From: Chitinophaga rhizophila
GTDB lineage: Bacteria; Bacteroidota; Bacteroidia; Chitinophagales; Chitinophagaceae
Assembly: GCF_019492185.1 (NCBI RefSeq)
Contig: NZ_JAICCF010000001.1
Span: forward strand, 2,232,001-2,296,000
Direction of reading: 5' to 3'
Length of the DNA: 64,000 nucleotides
Position 1 is the stretch's first letter. Each line of letters begins with the position of its first letter. This document shows positions 55,526 to 64,000 of the stretch, piece by piece. Under the pieces are notes generated by a model. That model searched no databases. It worked only from the letters and a program-made list of their open reading frames with translations, and was not told the DNA's origin. Both the position numbers and the translations under genes were made by a program.

Positions 55526-58105
55526 TTAAGCCGAGTTCCTGCCGGCGTTGATGATTCCGAAAGAACAACGTACAACAAGTTTCTCATATAGTTCTTTCAG
55601 TCCGTCGCCATTACCGCCTTCATTCAGTTCGCGGATACGTGCCAATGCAGCCTGCTGTATGGTCAGCAGTGGCAATACGATACGTTCACGCATCTGGATA
55701 GACAGCTGGTCTGTCGGATATGCAGCCATCAGTTCCGTTTCTCCTACCAGTTTAAGTATAAACGTACGGGTACGCTGATATTCGTCATGGATCATATTCC
55801 ATACTTCACCGAAACGCGGATGTTTTCCATATGCTGCCGTCAATGGGAAATAGCTTTTCTTCATCGCCATCTGACAGTTACCCAGCAATGTACGGAAGAA
55901 GAGTGAATTTTTATACAACACCCTCAGTTCTTCCCATTTACCGGCATTTTCCAGTGCTTCCAGTGCAGCGCCTACACCGTAGAAGCCAGGCACGTTTTGT
56001 TTCAGCTGGCTCCATGCACCCACATAGGGTACCGCCCTCAGATCATTGAGGCTCAGTTTAGCTGATGCATTTCTCTTGGAAGGGCGACTACCGATGTTAG
56101 TCTCTGCGTAATAACGCAGCGGACTGGCAAAATCGAGGTAGTCCAGGAAATCAGGATGATGCTTCAGTTTATTGAATGATACATAGCCTTCATCTGCCAG
56201 TTGCTGCAGCAATGCTTCTTCCTCGTCTGACAATGTCTTGGCTCTTGAAGAGAACAATTCATTGGCAATACCGGCATGTACTAGCTGCTCTATGTTAAAC
56301 TGGGCAGATTCCACTGTACCAAAATTAGAACTGATAGTCTGGCCCTGGATGGTAAGCTGAATTTCCTCATTGGCAATGTCTTTACCCATTGAGGCATAGA
56401 ACTGGTGGGTTTTTCCGCCACCTCTCGCAGGAGGACCTCCACGGCCGTCAAAGAAGACAACGTCTATCTCATACTCCCTGGATATACGGGTAAGCTCCTG
56501 CTTTGCCTTATAAATGCTCCAGTTAGCCATCAGGTAACCACCATCTTTGGTACCATCAGAGAAACCAAGCATGATAGTCTGCTTGTTATACCGCTTGCTC
56601 AGATGCGCCCTGTAAGCCTCATTGTCATACAGTTCCCGCATTACATTGCCGGCAGCTCTTAAGTCATCAATAGTTTCAAACAGCGGTACTATATCGACGC
56701 TCAGGTGTTCTTTCTCCCACCCTGATGCCAGGAAAAGGCCAAAGACTTCCATTACGTTCAGCGCATTCATGCTATGGCTGATAATGTATCGGTGGCAACC
56801 AAACTCTCCGTTGTTAAGCTGTATTTCCTTCACAGCAGCAATGGTAGCCAGTGTATCTTTCTGCAGCTCATCTGTCAGCACTTCCGGATCTGCCTTCTTT
56901 TTGATATTGAGCAGGTGAGTGATCTTCTCATTGTCTGACAGCTCTTTGTAGTTGTCAGGTAACAGATCGGTCTTCTCTGCCAGGCAATCCAGCAAAGGTC
57001 CGTGTACTGAGCTATCCTGACGGATGTCCAGGGTAGCGAAGAACAGGCCGAAAAGCTCTACGCGGCTTGCCAGGTCGTCCAGCAGATTCAGGAACAGACC
57101 ATTATTTTGTTCTATGAGGATGATACGGATGCCCGCAAGCACATCCAGTATCTCTTTTTGTGTAATTGTTTCAGGATGGCCGGGTACGAACAGCTTATTA
57201 TACAACCGTTGCTCCAGCGTGTTCAGTTCAGGTTCAATCCCTTTGAAGGTAAGGCGGCGTTTCAGCTTACGGACGTCCAGGTAGTAGCACTTCAGGATTG
57301 CGCCTCTCAATGCTTCCGCAGTACGCAGGGTAATATCCGCATTTACAAATGGGTTACCATCACGGTCGCCACCGGGCCAGAAGCCCATTCTGATAACGGG
57401 GTTATTACTATTGATCGCAGTGGGGAAATGCGCCTTGAGCTTAGACATGATACGGCCGGCTGCAGGGTAGAATGTATTCTCCAGGAACCAGATCAGGCTG
57501 ATAGCCTCATCATATGGGGTTGGCTTTTCCTTCTTGAAGAATGGGGTCTTACCCAATTGCTGCAGGTAAGCATTCACCTGGGCGGTATTGTCATTGATCA
57601 GTGCACGGGAAAGGTCGTTGATGATAGTCAGCACCCCGCCAGGATAGAACTGGGTAGGGTGAGCAGTCAATACCAGTCTTACAGAAAAGTCCTGCAGCTT
57701 TTTGGCTAGCATGTCCTCTGCCTGTTCTGCGGTAATTTCCGACAAGAGGTGACTGAGCGTACCTGTACCATGCACATCGTGGATGTGACGGAAGGCTGCA
57801 TCTTCCAGTGCGTCAAATAAGACTACCTGCCTTTCAGCATATTGCACAAAGCGGAACATCTGATCCAGCTTCTGCTGCTCATTGCTGCAAGCAGTGTACT
57901 GTTTAAAATAAGAGTCAAGAATTTCCTGGGGACTTTTTTCCTTTGAGTACCCTTCTTCACAGTGGATGAGAAATAAAGACAGAAATACGCCGGTTCTTTC
58001 CACCTTATGAAAAGGTAATGCGGTAAAAAGACTATTGTATAACTGGAACTTGGTACCAACCAGGTTCTTAAACAACTGTAAGGTATTATTAACCGGTGCT
58101 TCCAT
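55526..58105 (-). CDS. ppc: Phosphoenolpyruvate carboxylase
   Basis: 859 residues from the ATG at 58105; the frame runs on to a TTG at 58141, less likely as a start. Converts PEP and bicarbonate to oxaloacetate, an anaplerotic step. Motifs: LVLTAHPTQFYPGG (catalytic His), GFWPGGDRDGNP, LGFSDGTKDGG, and the Bacteroidota-type glycine loop FFDGRGGPPARGGGKTHQF. The C-terminus ends GIINAGRNSA rather than QNTG, which is the usual form in this phylum. Confidence 0.95.
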   Translation of the reverse strand: MEAPVNNTLQLFKNLVGTKFQLYNSLFTALPFHKVERTGVFLSLFLIHCEEGYSKEKSPQEILDSYFKQYTACSNEQQKLDQMFRFVQYAERQVVLFDALEDAAFRHIHDVHGTGTLSHLLSEITAEQAEDMLAKKLQDFSVRLVLTAHPTQFYPGGVLTIINDLSRALINDNTAQVNAYLQQLGKTPFFKKEKPTPYDEAISLIWFLENTFYPAAGRIMSKLKAHFPTAINSNNPVIRMGFWPGGDRDGNPFVNADITLRTAEALRGAILKCYYLDVRKLKRRLTFKGIEPELNTLEQRLYNKLFVPGHPETITQKEILDVLAGIRIILIEQNNGLFLNLLDDLASRVELFGLFFATLDIRQDSSVHGPLLDCLAEKTDLLPDNYKELSDNEKITHLLNIKKKADPEVLTDELQKDTLATIAAVKEIQLNNGEFGCHRYIISHSMNALNVMEVFGLFLASGWEKEHLSVDIVPLFETIDDLRAAGNVMRELYDNEAYRAHLSKRYNKQTIMLGFSDGTKDGGYLMANWSIYKAKQELTRISREYEIDVVFFDGRGGPPARGGGKTHQFYASMGKDIANEEIQLTIQGQTISSNFGTVESAQFNIEQLVHAGIANELFSSRAKTLSDEEEALLQQLADEGYVSFNKLKHHPDFLDYLDFASPLRYYAETNIGSRPSKRNASAKLSLNDLRAVPYVGAWSQLKQNVPGFYGVGAALEALENAGKWEELRVLYKNSLFFRTLLGNCQMAMKKSYFPLTAAYGKHPRFGEVWNMIHDEYQRTRTFILKLVGETELMAAYPTDQLSIQMRERIVLPLLTIQQAALARIRELNEGGNGDGLKELYEKLVVRCSFGIINAGRNSA

Positions 58106-58202
58106 AACTAAATTTGGTAATATTAAAAGAGCCTTTGCCAACCGGGAGCTAAAAATAATATAAAATACTTACAAAGTAGTATGCAAAGTTATTGAAACAA
58201 AT

Positions 58203-58255
58203 AAGCCGCAGCATAATGCCGCGGCTTGTTGCAAGTCCCCCGTAAATCCGGGGTG
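58203..58255 (-). terminator. Hairpins after tonB
   Basis: AAGCCGC (58203-58209) with GCGGCTT (58221-58227) forms one stem, and a second CCCCG/CGGGG stem lies about 10 bp on. Both are beyond the tonB stop at 58316 in the minus direction. Confidence 0.5.
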
Positions 58256-58315
58256 TATTGAGAGAATAAATCTGTTAATTAAATAATACTATCTGATAAA
58301 AAGAAATCAGTCATA

Positions 58316-59158
58316 CTAGTGCTCCAGCTGGAAACCGATAGGCAGGTTAAATCGCACATTTACATATTCCCCGTTCTGCTTTCCAGGCTTCCAGTCAGGC
58401 ATCATCTTCACAACGCGCATCGCTTCTTCTTCCAGTCCACCACCTTTATGCGCACCTACCGTCTGTACATCACTGATCTTACCCTGCTTGTTCACGACAA
58501 ACTGCACAAATATCTTCCCCTCAATACCCGTTTCCTGCGCCATCCGGGGATAACGCATATTCTTCTGCAGGAATTTACTCAATGCTGCATCTCCACCAGG
58601 GAAAGAAGGCATCAGTTCTACCCATACATAGGGTGGATGATCTACAGGCGCTTTGGCAGCAGGCGGTTCAACAACGCCATTGTGATTGTCGCCGCTCTCA
58701 AATGGATTGTCTACTCCGTTGATATCGTCTCCTATTGTGTTGGCAAGCCCGATAGCTTTATTACCTATACTATCCATAGGTGGTACTTCTGTCTCATTTT
58801 CAGCAATTTCCTGATCCGTAATTTTAGGTGTTACAAAGCCAATGGTTGAAGAGGCCGGCGGGGGTGTATGAACAGCTGGTGGCGGCGGTGTAACCGGCGC
58901 TTCTTCCGGTATCTCCAGTATTTTAATAACAGTAGGTGGAACAATAATTTCCTTTCGTGTATGCATGTCCGCAGCCATCAGTTTATTACTCACCACATAT
59001 CCACCTATCACTACCAGTGCGATGGATGCAGTGCCTACAATAGCATTGCGTACACGCCTGTTTTCACTTCTACGTAACTCATAGGCACCATAGTCTTTAT
59101 TGCGACCATCAAAAAGAATGTCGAGAAAATCTGCGTTAATAATAGTTCTTGCATTCAT
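58316..59158 (-). CDS. Energy transducer TonB
   Basis: 280 residues from the ATG at 59158, chosen because Bacteroidota TonB proteins begin shortly before ADFLDILFDGRNKDYGAYELRR. One inner-membrane helix (about 40-60), a proline-rich periplasmic stretch (VTPPPPAVHTPPPAS) and a C-terminal TonB domain (MRYPRMAQETGIEGKIFVQFVVNKQGKISDVQTV ... FNLPIGFQLEH). Couples proton motive force to outer-membrane transporters such as the SusC and the receptor at the right edge. An upstream in-frame ATG at 59203 is possible. Confidence 0.92.
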   Translation of the reverse strand: MNARTIINADFLDILFDGRNKDYGAYELRRSENRRVRNAIVGTASIALVVIGGYVVSNKLMAADMHTRKEIIVPPTVIKILEIPEEAPVTPPPPAVHTPPPASSTIGFVTPKITDQEIAENETEVPPMDSIGNKAIGLANTIGDDINGVDNPFESGDNHNGVVEPPAAKAPVDHPPYVWVELMPSFPGGDAALSKFLQKNMRYPRMAQETGIEGKIFVQFVVNKQGKISDVQTVGAHKGGGLEEEAMRVVKMMPDWKPGKQNGEYVNVRFNLPIGFQLEH

Positions 59159-59543
59159 GGGATAAACATTTACAATATAGATGCGGGGTAAATAGTTTTC
59201 CATACGGATTCATAAAAAAAATTTCTTTTTACTTTAGTTACTGCCTGCTGTATGATTAATAATAACAGACAGTCGAAGTAATATATACACCGAAGCAGTT
59301 ACCTGCAGACATAGAAGTAGCCATGCCCAGAAGGTGGACTTGATCCGGAGATGGTATGCCGGCAAGGAGAGACAATGAAAGTAAAGGAAAACGCTGGCGA
59401 GCGTATGATAAGGCAAGAGATGGCCCGCCGCCCGTTATTCAGGCAGCGCATCTTTGGGAAGACGACCCAGTAGATGCAGTAAAAGATATGTTACGGAATG
59501 GATAGGTTGACTCACCACAATACAACTACCTGGCAGTCATCCC
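59159..59543. other. Intergenic region with a possible small gene
   Basis: 385 bp upstream of tonB. Apart from the small frame at 59356-59505 nothing was recognised; no clear promoter box for tonB. Confidence 0.4.
59356..59505 (+). CDS. Possible small protein, 49 residues
   Basis: ATG frame encoding a highly charged peptide (starts MPARRDNESKGKRW, ends DAVKDMLRNG) with a Pro-rich centre (GPPPVIQAAHLWEDDP). Composition and codon use look protein-like, unlike other frames here, and it faces neither neighbour. No family recognised and no promoter seen, so it may be spurious. Confidence 0.35.
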   Translation: MPARRDNESKGKRWRAYDKARDGPPPVIQAAHLWEDDPVDAVKDMLRNG

Positions 59544-60308
59544 TTATTCACGTTGAATAAATCCTGTAGCAGTTGTATCATACGCACATGCAGACGAATA
59601 CCTCGTATATCTGTACGCACGCGGATATACGTAGCAGATAGCACTATCAGCTGATGGCTGCACAGCAGGTAATTGTACAGCGATAATATCTGCAGCTATA
59701 TACTGCGCATTCGCTGAAGGCACATCGCCAGAGAGACATCTTACCTGCAGGGTCATCACAAGGCATCCCTGCCCAGGTGCATACATGGTCATAGCCGCTC
59801 CTGTGAATGGTACATGTAAGTCAATGACCATACAGGCTACATCTGTGCTGGTAACCTGTTGTGTGATAAAGTCAATACGCGTAGCGATGATCTTCACTTC
59901 CAGCGCTGACATATGCTTATGTACCGGCAAGACCTGAGCAGGAATATGTACGGTATTATCAGCTGATAAAACAGGCATCGACGCAAAGAAACGGTTGATG
60001 CCTGTATGCTGATGGAACCGGAAGCCGGCAAGCTTGCTGATATGATGCATACCGGTACGCAATAACATACTGGTCAACCGGTTTACATGCTGACCATCAG
60101 GCATTATATCCAGCTCTTGTACACATGCCTGACGAATCAGCGCAGCCCTTTTACTGGCTTTACCGAATCGCTTTGCAGCACGCCGTGTGGCAGGCGTTTG
60201 CCGTACTACTTCCGGCTTACTGCGCAGAAAATATTTACCCTTGCGGGAATAACCGATCAGGTTACCTAACCGGCCAGTGAACGTGATCAATGAGGTTTGC
60301 TTTGCCAT
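59544..60308 (-). CDS. Hypothetical protein of a Bacteroidota orphan family
   Basis: 254 residues from the ATG at 60308; the open frame continues upstream but the N-terminus MAKQTSLITFTGRLGNLIGYSRKG is the likely true start, as it matches the style of a common Bacteroidota family (MAKQ..IIxLxGxxGxxxFYK..GxYxxRxK; recollection). No signal peptide or membrane span; the N-terminal 90 residues are basic and helical, the rest beta-rich. Function unknown. Confidence 0.65.
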   Translation of the reverse strand: MAKQTSLITFTGRLGNLIGYSRKGKYFLRSKPEVVRQTPATRRAAKRFGKASKRAALIRQACVQELDIMPDGQHVNRLTSMLLRTGMHHISKLAGFRFHQHTGINRFFASMPVLSADNTVHIPAQVLPVHKHMSALEVKIIATRIDFITQQVTSTDVACMVIDLHVPFTGAAMTMYAPGQGCLVMTLQVRCLSGDVPSANAQYIAADIIAVQLPAVQPSADSAICYVYPRAYRYTRYSSACAYDTTATGFIQRE

Positions 60309-60631
60309 CGTTGTTGTATTTGGTGATATCATAAAAATACTACAAACGACTGTGGTTATCCGGAGCATGGTTTTACGATTGTATAACAGGTATATACAGC
60401 ATCTTACGAAACAGCGATAGACTGTTCGAATGGAGATAGATAGCATGCAATAATGATAGAACAGCCGTTAAATACTTTCGAAAAAAAATGCTGGAAGTGT
60501 TGATGATAGAGAGGTGCAAAGATCAATACCCCAGTGGGTAGGCACTGTTTATTCAGTTCATTGACAACAGTGCTACCATGTGGGAAGATGCTGGTTGATA
60601 AAATGTAAGGTCTAAATCTTTCAACAAAACT

Positions 60632-60691
60632 ACCATTCCAGATCAAGATCCGGATCGGGATCATCTATTTGCTAAAGGAAGTATTCACTAT
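60632..60691. repeat. 60-bp direct repeat, copy 1
   Basis: Differs from copy 2 (60763-60822) at five of 60 positions, all transitions. Weaker similarity reaches about 10 bp further on each side. The repeat period is 131 bp. Confidence 0.8.
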
Positions 60692-60762
60692 TTCTCTGTG
60701 ATAACAACTATGTTGATACACAAATATCTTCAGGTCAGGCATAAATAGTACTCAAAAAAGTC

Positions 60763-60822
60763 ACCATTCCAGATTGAGATCCAGATTGGGATCACCTATT
60801 TGCTAAAGGAAGTATTCACTAT
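60763..60822. repeat. 60-bp direct repeat, copy 2
   Basis: Second copy of the 60-bp element. On the plus strand copy 1 reads through (TIPDQDPDRDHLFAKG) while copy 2 has a stop in the same frame, so if this was coding it has decayed. Confidence 0.8.
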
Positions 60823-61409
60823 CTTCTCCAGGTCACAATGATGATGTTACCTGGCAGGTATAATATCGTTATATTGATAAGAAGTAAGGTGGAAAGTTAA
60901 TGCAGGCAAACTGTTTCTGCCTATAGCTGTACATGAGTGAAGGAATAATGCCAGGGGGCGCGGGAGGTATATTACATAGAATTTACCACCAATAAATCTG
61001 CAACACACCTTCCCCGCTAACCTGACCGGGCATTTTTTATTTACAGCTAATAGCAAACAATATCTTTAGTGATCAGCAACAGCTGTTATCAACAACTGCC
61101 TTGCAAGATGTGATATGATCATTCATCACCACTTCACCCACTGAATAAGTATGTATCAATAATTGGTTATGCTGGAGCATAATATCGTCAGTTTTTGATT
61201 TTCACGAGCTGATAAAGATTGCTCTGCTGGTGGTTCAGAACAAGGAGAATACTCAGCGCTTTTCTCCGGGTGGTGGTAAATACTAATAGTCTACTGATTC
61301 TGTAGACAAATATACAGCAGTAAATTATATTTCCAAATCAGAAGCTGTATTTTTTTTTCAGGCAGAATAATTGTGTACCCATAGTACAGAGCAAACTACT
61401 GATTATCAT

Positions 61410-62729
61410 ATGAGAAAACATTTACCAACTGCAGCTATTGTATTGTTATCAATAGCTGCCTGTAACAACGCTCCGAAGCCTGCCGACCAATCAGCAGACA
61501 GTCTTGTCAACAAAGAGAACATTACCGGTAATGATTCATTGCCTGCACCTTATGCCACCAAGTCAGTAACGAGGTATAGTAATGTGATGGGATGGCATGA
61601 AGGTAAAACACCGGTTGCGCCAGCAGGTCTTACTGTATCTGCACTGGCAACAGACCTGAAAAATCCTCGTTGGATATATGTATTACCTAATGGCGACATC
61701 CTGGTGGCAGAATCCAGTACCCGTTCAGATGTGGGTAAAAAGGTAAAAGATGTAGTAAGCGGCAGAGCCGGTTCGGGGAATTTCGGCAACAGTGCAGACC
61801 GCATTACTTTATTGCGCGATACTGACAGAGATGGTAAGCCAGAAGTGCGTAGCATTTTTCTGAAAGATCTGAATCAGCCTTTTGGCATGTTACTGCTGGA
61901 TAAAACATTTTACGTGGCCAATACCGACGGTATAATGCAGTTTCCTTATACTAATGGTGATACTGTTATTACAGCAAAGGGTAAGAAGATCCTTGAACTT
62001 CCCGCAGGCGGTTATAACAACCACTGGACACGTAATATCATTTCCAATGCCGCCGGCAACAAGATATATGTCAGCGTAGGTTCTGCCAGTAACAATGCCG
62101 AACATGGTATGGAAGTAGAACACCGCCGTGCCGCCATCCTGGAAATCAATCCTGACGGTAGCGGTGAAAAGCTGTATGCCAACGGGTTACGCAATCCTGT
62201 AGGCATGGACTGGGCACCAGGTACCAAAACGTTATGGACAGCGGTAAATGAAAGAGATGACCTGGGCGACGAACTGGTACCCGACTACCTCACCAGTGTG
62301 AAGGAAGGTGGCTTCTATGGATGGCCTTACTCGTACTGGGGTAAGAATCCCGATCCGAGAATGGAAGACAAGCAGCAGCCTAACCTGGTAGACAGGGCGA
62401 TAGCACCAGACCTGTCCCTGGGCGCACACACCGCCTCATTAGGACTCGCTTTCTACAAGGGTAAGGCCTTACCTGAAAAGTACAGAAACGGCGCATTCAT
62501 TGGCCAGCATGGGTCATGGAACCGTTCTACCCTAGCGGGATATAAAGTTGTCTTTGTGCCCTTCAAAAACGGCCAACCGGCAGGAAGACCTGAAGACTTC
62601 CTGACAGGGTTTATCGCTGATGAAGAACAAAGCGAAGTGTACGGACGTCCGGTGGGTATTGCTGTAGCGGCAGATGGCGCACTCCTGGTAGCCGACGATG
62701 CCGGTAATACCATTTGGCGGGTGAGATAA
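61410..62729 (+). CDS. PQQ-type sorbosone dehydrogenase family lipoprotein
   Basis: 439 residues from the ATG at 61410, which starts a lipoprotein signal (lipobox IAAC); the upstream ATG at 61371 would spoil it. Six-bladed beta-propeller of the glucose/sorbosone dehydrogenase group: LATDLKNPRWIYVLPNGDILVAESS, RITLLRDTDRDGKPEVRSIFLKDLNQPFGM, NNHWTRNIISNAAGNKIYVSVGS, LRNPVGMDWAPGTKTLWTAVNERDDLGDELVPDYL, FIGQHGSWNRSTLAGYKVVFVPF. Probably oxidises a sugar or aldose in the periplasm. Substrate and cofactor are inferred. A TonB receptor gene follows after 42 bp. Confidence 0.9.
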   Translation: MRKHLPTAAIVLLSIAACNNAPKPADQSADSLVNKENITGNDSLPAPYATKSVTRYSNVMGWHEGKTPVAPAGLTVSALATDLKNPRWIYVLPNGDILVAESSTRSDVGKKVKDVVSGRAGSGNFGNSADRITLLRDTDRDGKPEVRSIFLKDLNQPFGMLLLDKTFYVANTDGIMQFPYTNGDTVITAKGKKILELPAGGYNNHWTRNIISNAAGNKIYVSVGSASNNAEHGMEVEHRRAAILEINPDGSGEKLYANGLRNPVGMDWAPGTKTLWTAVNERDDLGDELVPDYLTSVKEGGFYGWPYSYWGKNPDPRMEDKQQPNLVDRAIAPDLSLGAHTASLGLAFYKGKALPEKYRNGAFIGQHGSWNRSTLAGYKVVFVPFKNGQPAGRPEDFLTGFIADEEQSEVYGRPVGIAVAADGALLVADDAGNTIWRVR

Positions 62730-62771
62730 GGAAAATACAACTAGCTTTGAACGAATAGAAGACACTACCTG

Positions 62772-64000
62772 ATGAAAAAAATTCTATTGGCCCTTGGAAT
62801 ACTACCACTGGCCAGTTATGCGCAGTCAGATGCCGATACTACCCATCGTTTACGGGAAGTAGTGATACAGGCATACCCTGGCAAACAATTCTCTCTGCTG
62901 CAGGTACCTACCAGCAGCACTGTACTTACCTCCAGGCAATTATCATTACAGCAGGGCGTTACACTGCTACCTGCCATGAATACAGTGCCAGGGGTACGTA
63001 TGGAAGAACGTTCTCCGGGCAGTTACCGCTTATCATTAAGAGGTAGCCTGCTGCGTTCACCTTTCGGCATCAGGAATGTAAAGCTATACCTGGACGAGAT
63101 CCCGCTGACAGATGCCGGTGGCAACACCTATCTCAATCTGTCTGATCCCGGCAGCTTCCAGGGTATTGAAGTATTGAAAGGGCCTGACGGCAGCCAGTTT
63201 GGGGCTAACTCCGGCGGGGTAATACGGCTGCATCCCGCAGGTACCTTGCCAGACAGTAATCACCTCCGTGCTGATATACAGGGTGGCAGTTACGGTCTTT
63301 TTCGTGAACAACTCGGATGGCAGCATCAGTGGGGCAACTATAAACTGAACATCTTTCAGGCGGTACACCGCTCAGACGGATACAGAGATAATAGCGCCAT
63401 GAAGCGGTATTATATACAGACCGCTCAGGAATGGCAGTACAATCCCCGCAATCAACTGAAATTGATTGCCTTCTACAGTGATCTGGACTATCATACACCG
63501 GGAGGCCTGACACTGGCGCAGATGGAAGCTAACCCTAAAGCTGCGCGTCCGGCCACGCCCGCCTTACCTGGAGCTGTAACACAGCAAGCGGGCATCCGCA
63601 ATAAGACAGCTTTCGGCGGTCTGGTACATACCTCCCAGCTGGCCACACATTGGCAGCATGTAATTACAGTATACGGCAGTAACACACATTTCGAGAATCC
63701 GTTCATTACTAACTATGAAGCCAGGGATGAGAATACCGCCGGTGCACGTACCTACATCGCCTTACAGGATCAGCCACTGGGTAACAGTGGTATGCGCCTC
63801 GACTGGACCACCGGTATAGAATGGCAGCAGACGTCTTCAGATATCGACAACTATGGCAACCGTGCCGGAGTAAGAGATACCCTGCAGGCAGCCAGCGATA
63901 TCACCGCCAGACAGTACTTCTATTTTACAGGCCTGACCCTGCGTCCGGGAAAGCAATGGGTAGCTGAAGCAGCCGTGAGTGTCAACTATTATCGTTATCA
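62772..64000 (+). CDS. TonB-dependent receptor (partial, C-terminus outside window)
   Basis: First 409 residues, open to the window edge. Signal peptide MKKILLALGILPLASYA, TonB-box-like LREVVIQAYPGKQ, then the plug domain (about 40-150): LTSRQLSLQQGVTLLPAMNTVPGVRMEERSPGSYRLSLRGS, GIRNVKLYLDEIPLTDAGGNTYLNL, GSQFGANSGGVIRL, followed by barrel strands. It has no carboxypeptidase-like domain, so it is a siderophore/vitamin-type receptor rather than SusC. It lies 42 bp after the sorbosone dehydrogenase gene, so the two may share an operon. Confidence 0.92.
   Translation, partial: MKKILLALGILPLASYAQSDADTTHRLREVVIQAYPGKQFSLLQVPTSSTVLTSRQLSLQQGVTLLPAMNTVPGVRMEERSPGSYRLSLRGSLLRSPFGIRNVKLYLDEIPLTDAGGNTYLNLSDPGSFQGIEVLKGPDGSQFGANSGGVIRLHPAGTLPDSNHLRADIQGGSYGLFREQLGWQHQWGNYKLNIFQAVHRSDGYRDNSAMKRYYIQTAQEWQYNPRNQLKLIAFYSDLDYHTPGGLTLAQMEANPKAARPATPALPGAVTQQAGIRNKTAFGGLVHTSQLATHWQHVITVYGSNTHFENPFITNYEARDENTAGARTYIALQDQPLGNSGMRLDWTTGIEWQQTSSDIDNYGNRAGVRDTLQAASDITARQYFYFTGLTLRPGKQWVAEAAVSVNYYRY

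Larger units (their letters stand above)
60309..61409. other. 1.1-kb gene-free region with a direct repeat
   Basis: AT-rich. Contains two 60-bp direct repeats (see separate entries). Short frames (60404-60664 and 60847-61056 on the minus strand) have no support. No promoter box for the gene at 61410 was identified with confidence. Confidence 0.5.

Noticed and set aside
60404..60664. 86-codon minus-strand frame starting inside the 60-bp repeat
   Set aside because: The start lies in repeated DNA and the corresponding frame in the other repeat copy stops after about 20 codons; no domain.
60847..61056. 69-codon minus-strand frame
   Set aside because: No family resemblance, no promoter, and typical of chance frames in this region.

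Overview
The window is a contiguous piece of a Bacteroidota chromosome, most likely a Chitinophaga-like member of the Chitinophagaceae. Evidence: a SusC/SusD pair, a Por (type IX) secretion-type C-terminus on a subtilisin-like protease, GH20 and GH29 glycosidases with signal peptides, a Bacteroidota-type PEP carboxylase, a gliding-group TonB protein, and -7 promoter boxes of the TAnnTTTG type (2775-2782 minus, 2807-2814, 9701-9708, 18045-18052, 35588-35595 minus). No rRNA, tRNA, CRISPR array or intact insertion sequence was seen.

Left part (1-11.6 kb): thymidine kinase (cut by the window edge), a conserved hypothetical protein, KDO transferase (waaA) and, divergent from it, a nucleotide-sugar block: DegT aminotransferase, UDP-glucose dehydrogenase, UDP-glucuronate decarboxylase (UDP-xylose synthase), then rfbB-rfbC-rfbD for dTDP-L-rhamnose. 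Together they feed surface polysaccharide synthesis. tyrS and a flavin-binding (PPOX-fold) protein follow. 11.7-23.2 kb: two amidohydrolase-like secreted proteins, glycerate kinase, mannonate dehydratase, MarR and AraC regulators, a sigma-like/TPR membrane protein and a siderophore-interacting protein.

23.3-32.1 kb: SusD-SusC, an unusual LuxR-type regulator, then a gene-poor stretch (28.8-32.1 kb). This holds a stand-alone LytTR protein, a small HTH protein, several intrinsic terminators without genes, and a repeated GTTAA-N6-GTTAA motif in 11-bp phase. That stretch is the best candidate here for an undescribed regulatory circuit. 32.1-35.5 kb: a VirJ/AcvB-type hydrolase beside an MprF-type lysyl-phosphatidylglycerol synthase.

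35.8-49.3 kb: GH20 hexosaminidase, MscS channel, FMN-dependent glutamate-synthase-like protein, S8 protease, GH29 fucosidase, and the oxidative pentose phosphate genes gnd-zwf-pgl. 49.5-55.4 kb: a complete urease operon read leftward, ureA-B-C-E-F-G-D plus a nickel-permease-like gene. 55.5-64 kb: PEP carboxylase, TonB, an orphan family protein, a gene-free 1.1 kb with a diverged 60-bp direct repeat, a sorbosone-dehydrogenase-type lipoprotein and the start of a TonB-dependent receptor running off the right edge.

All motif and fold assignments come from reading the sequence; no database search was run.
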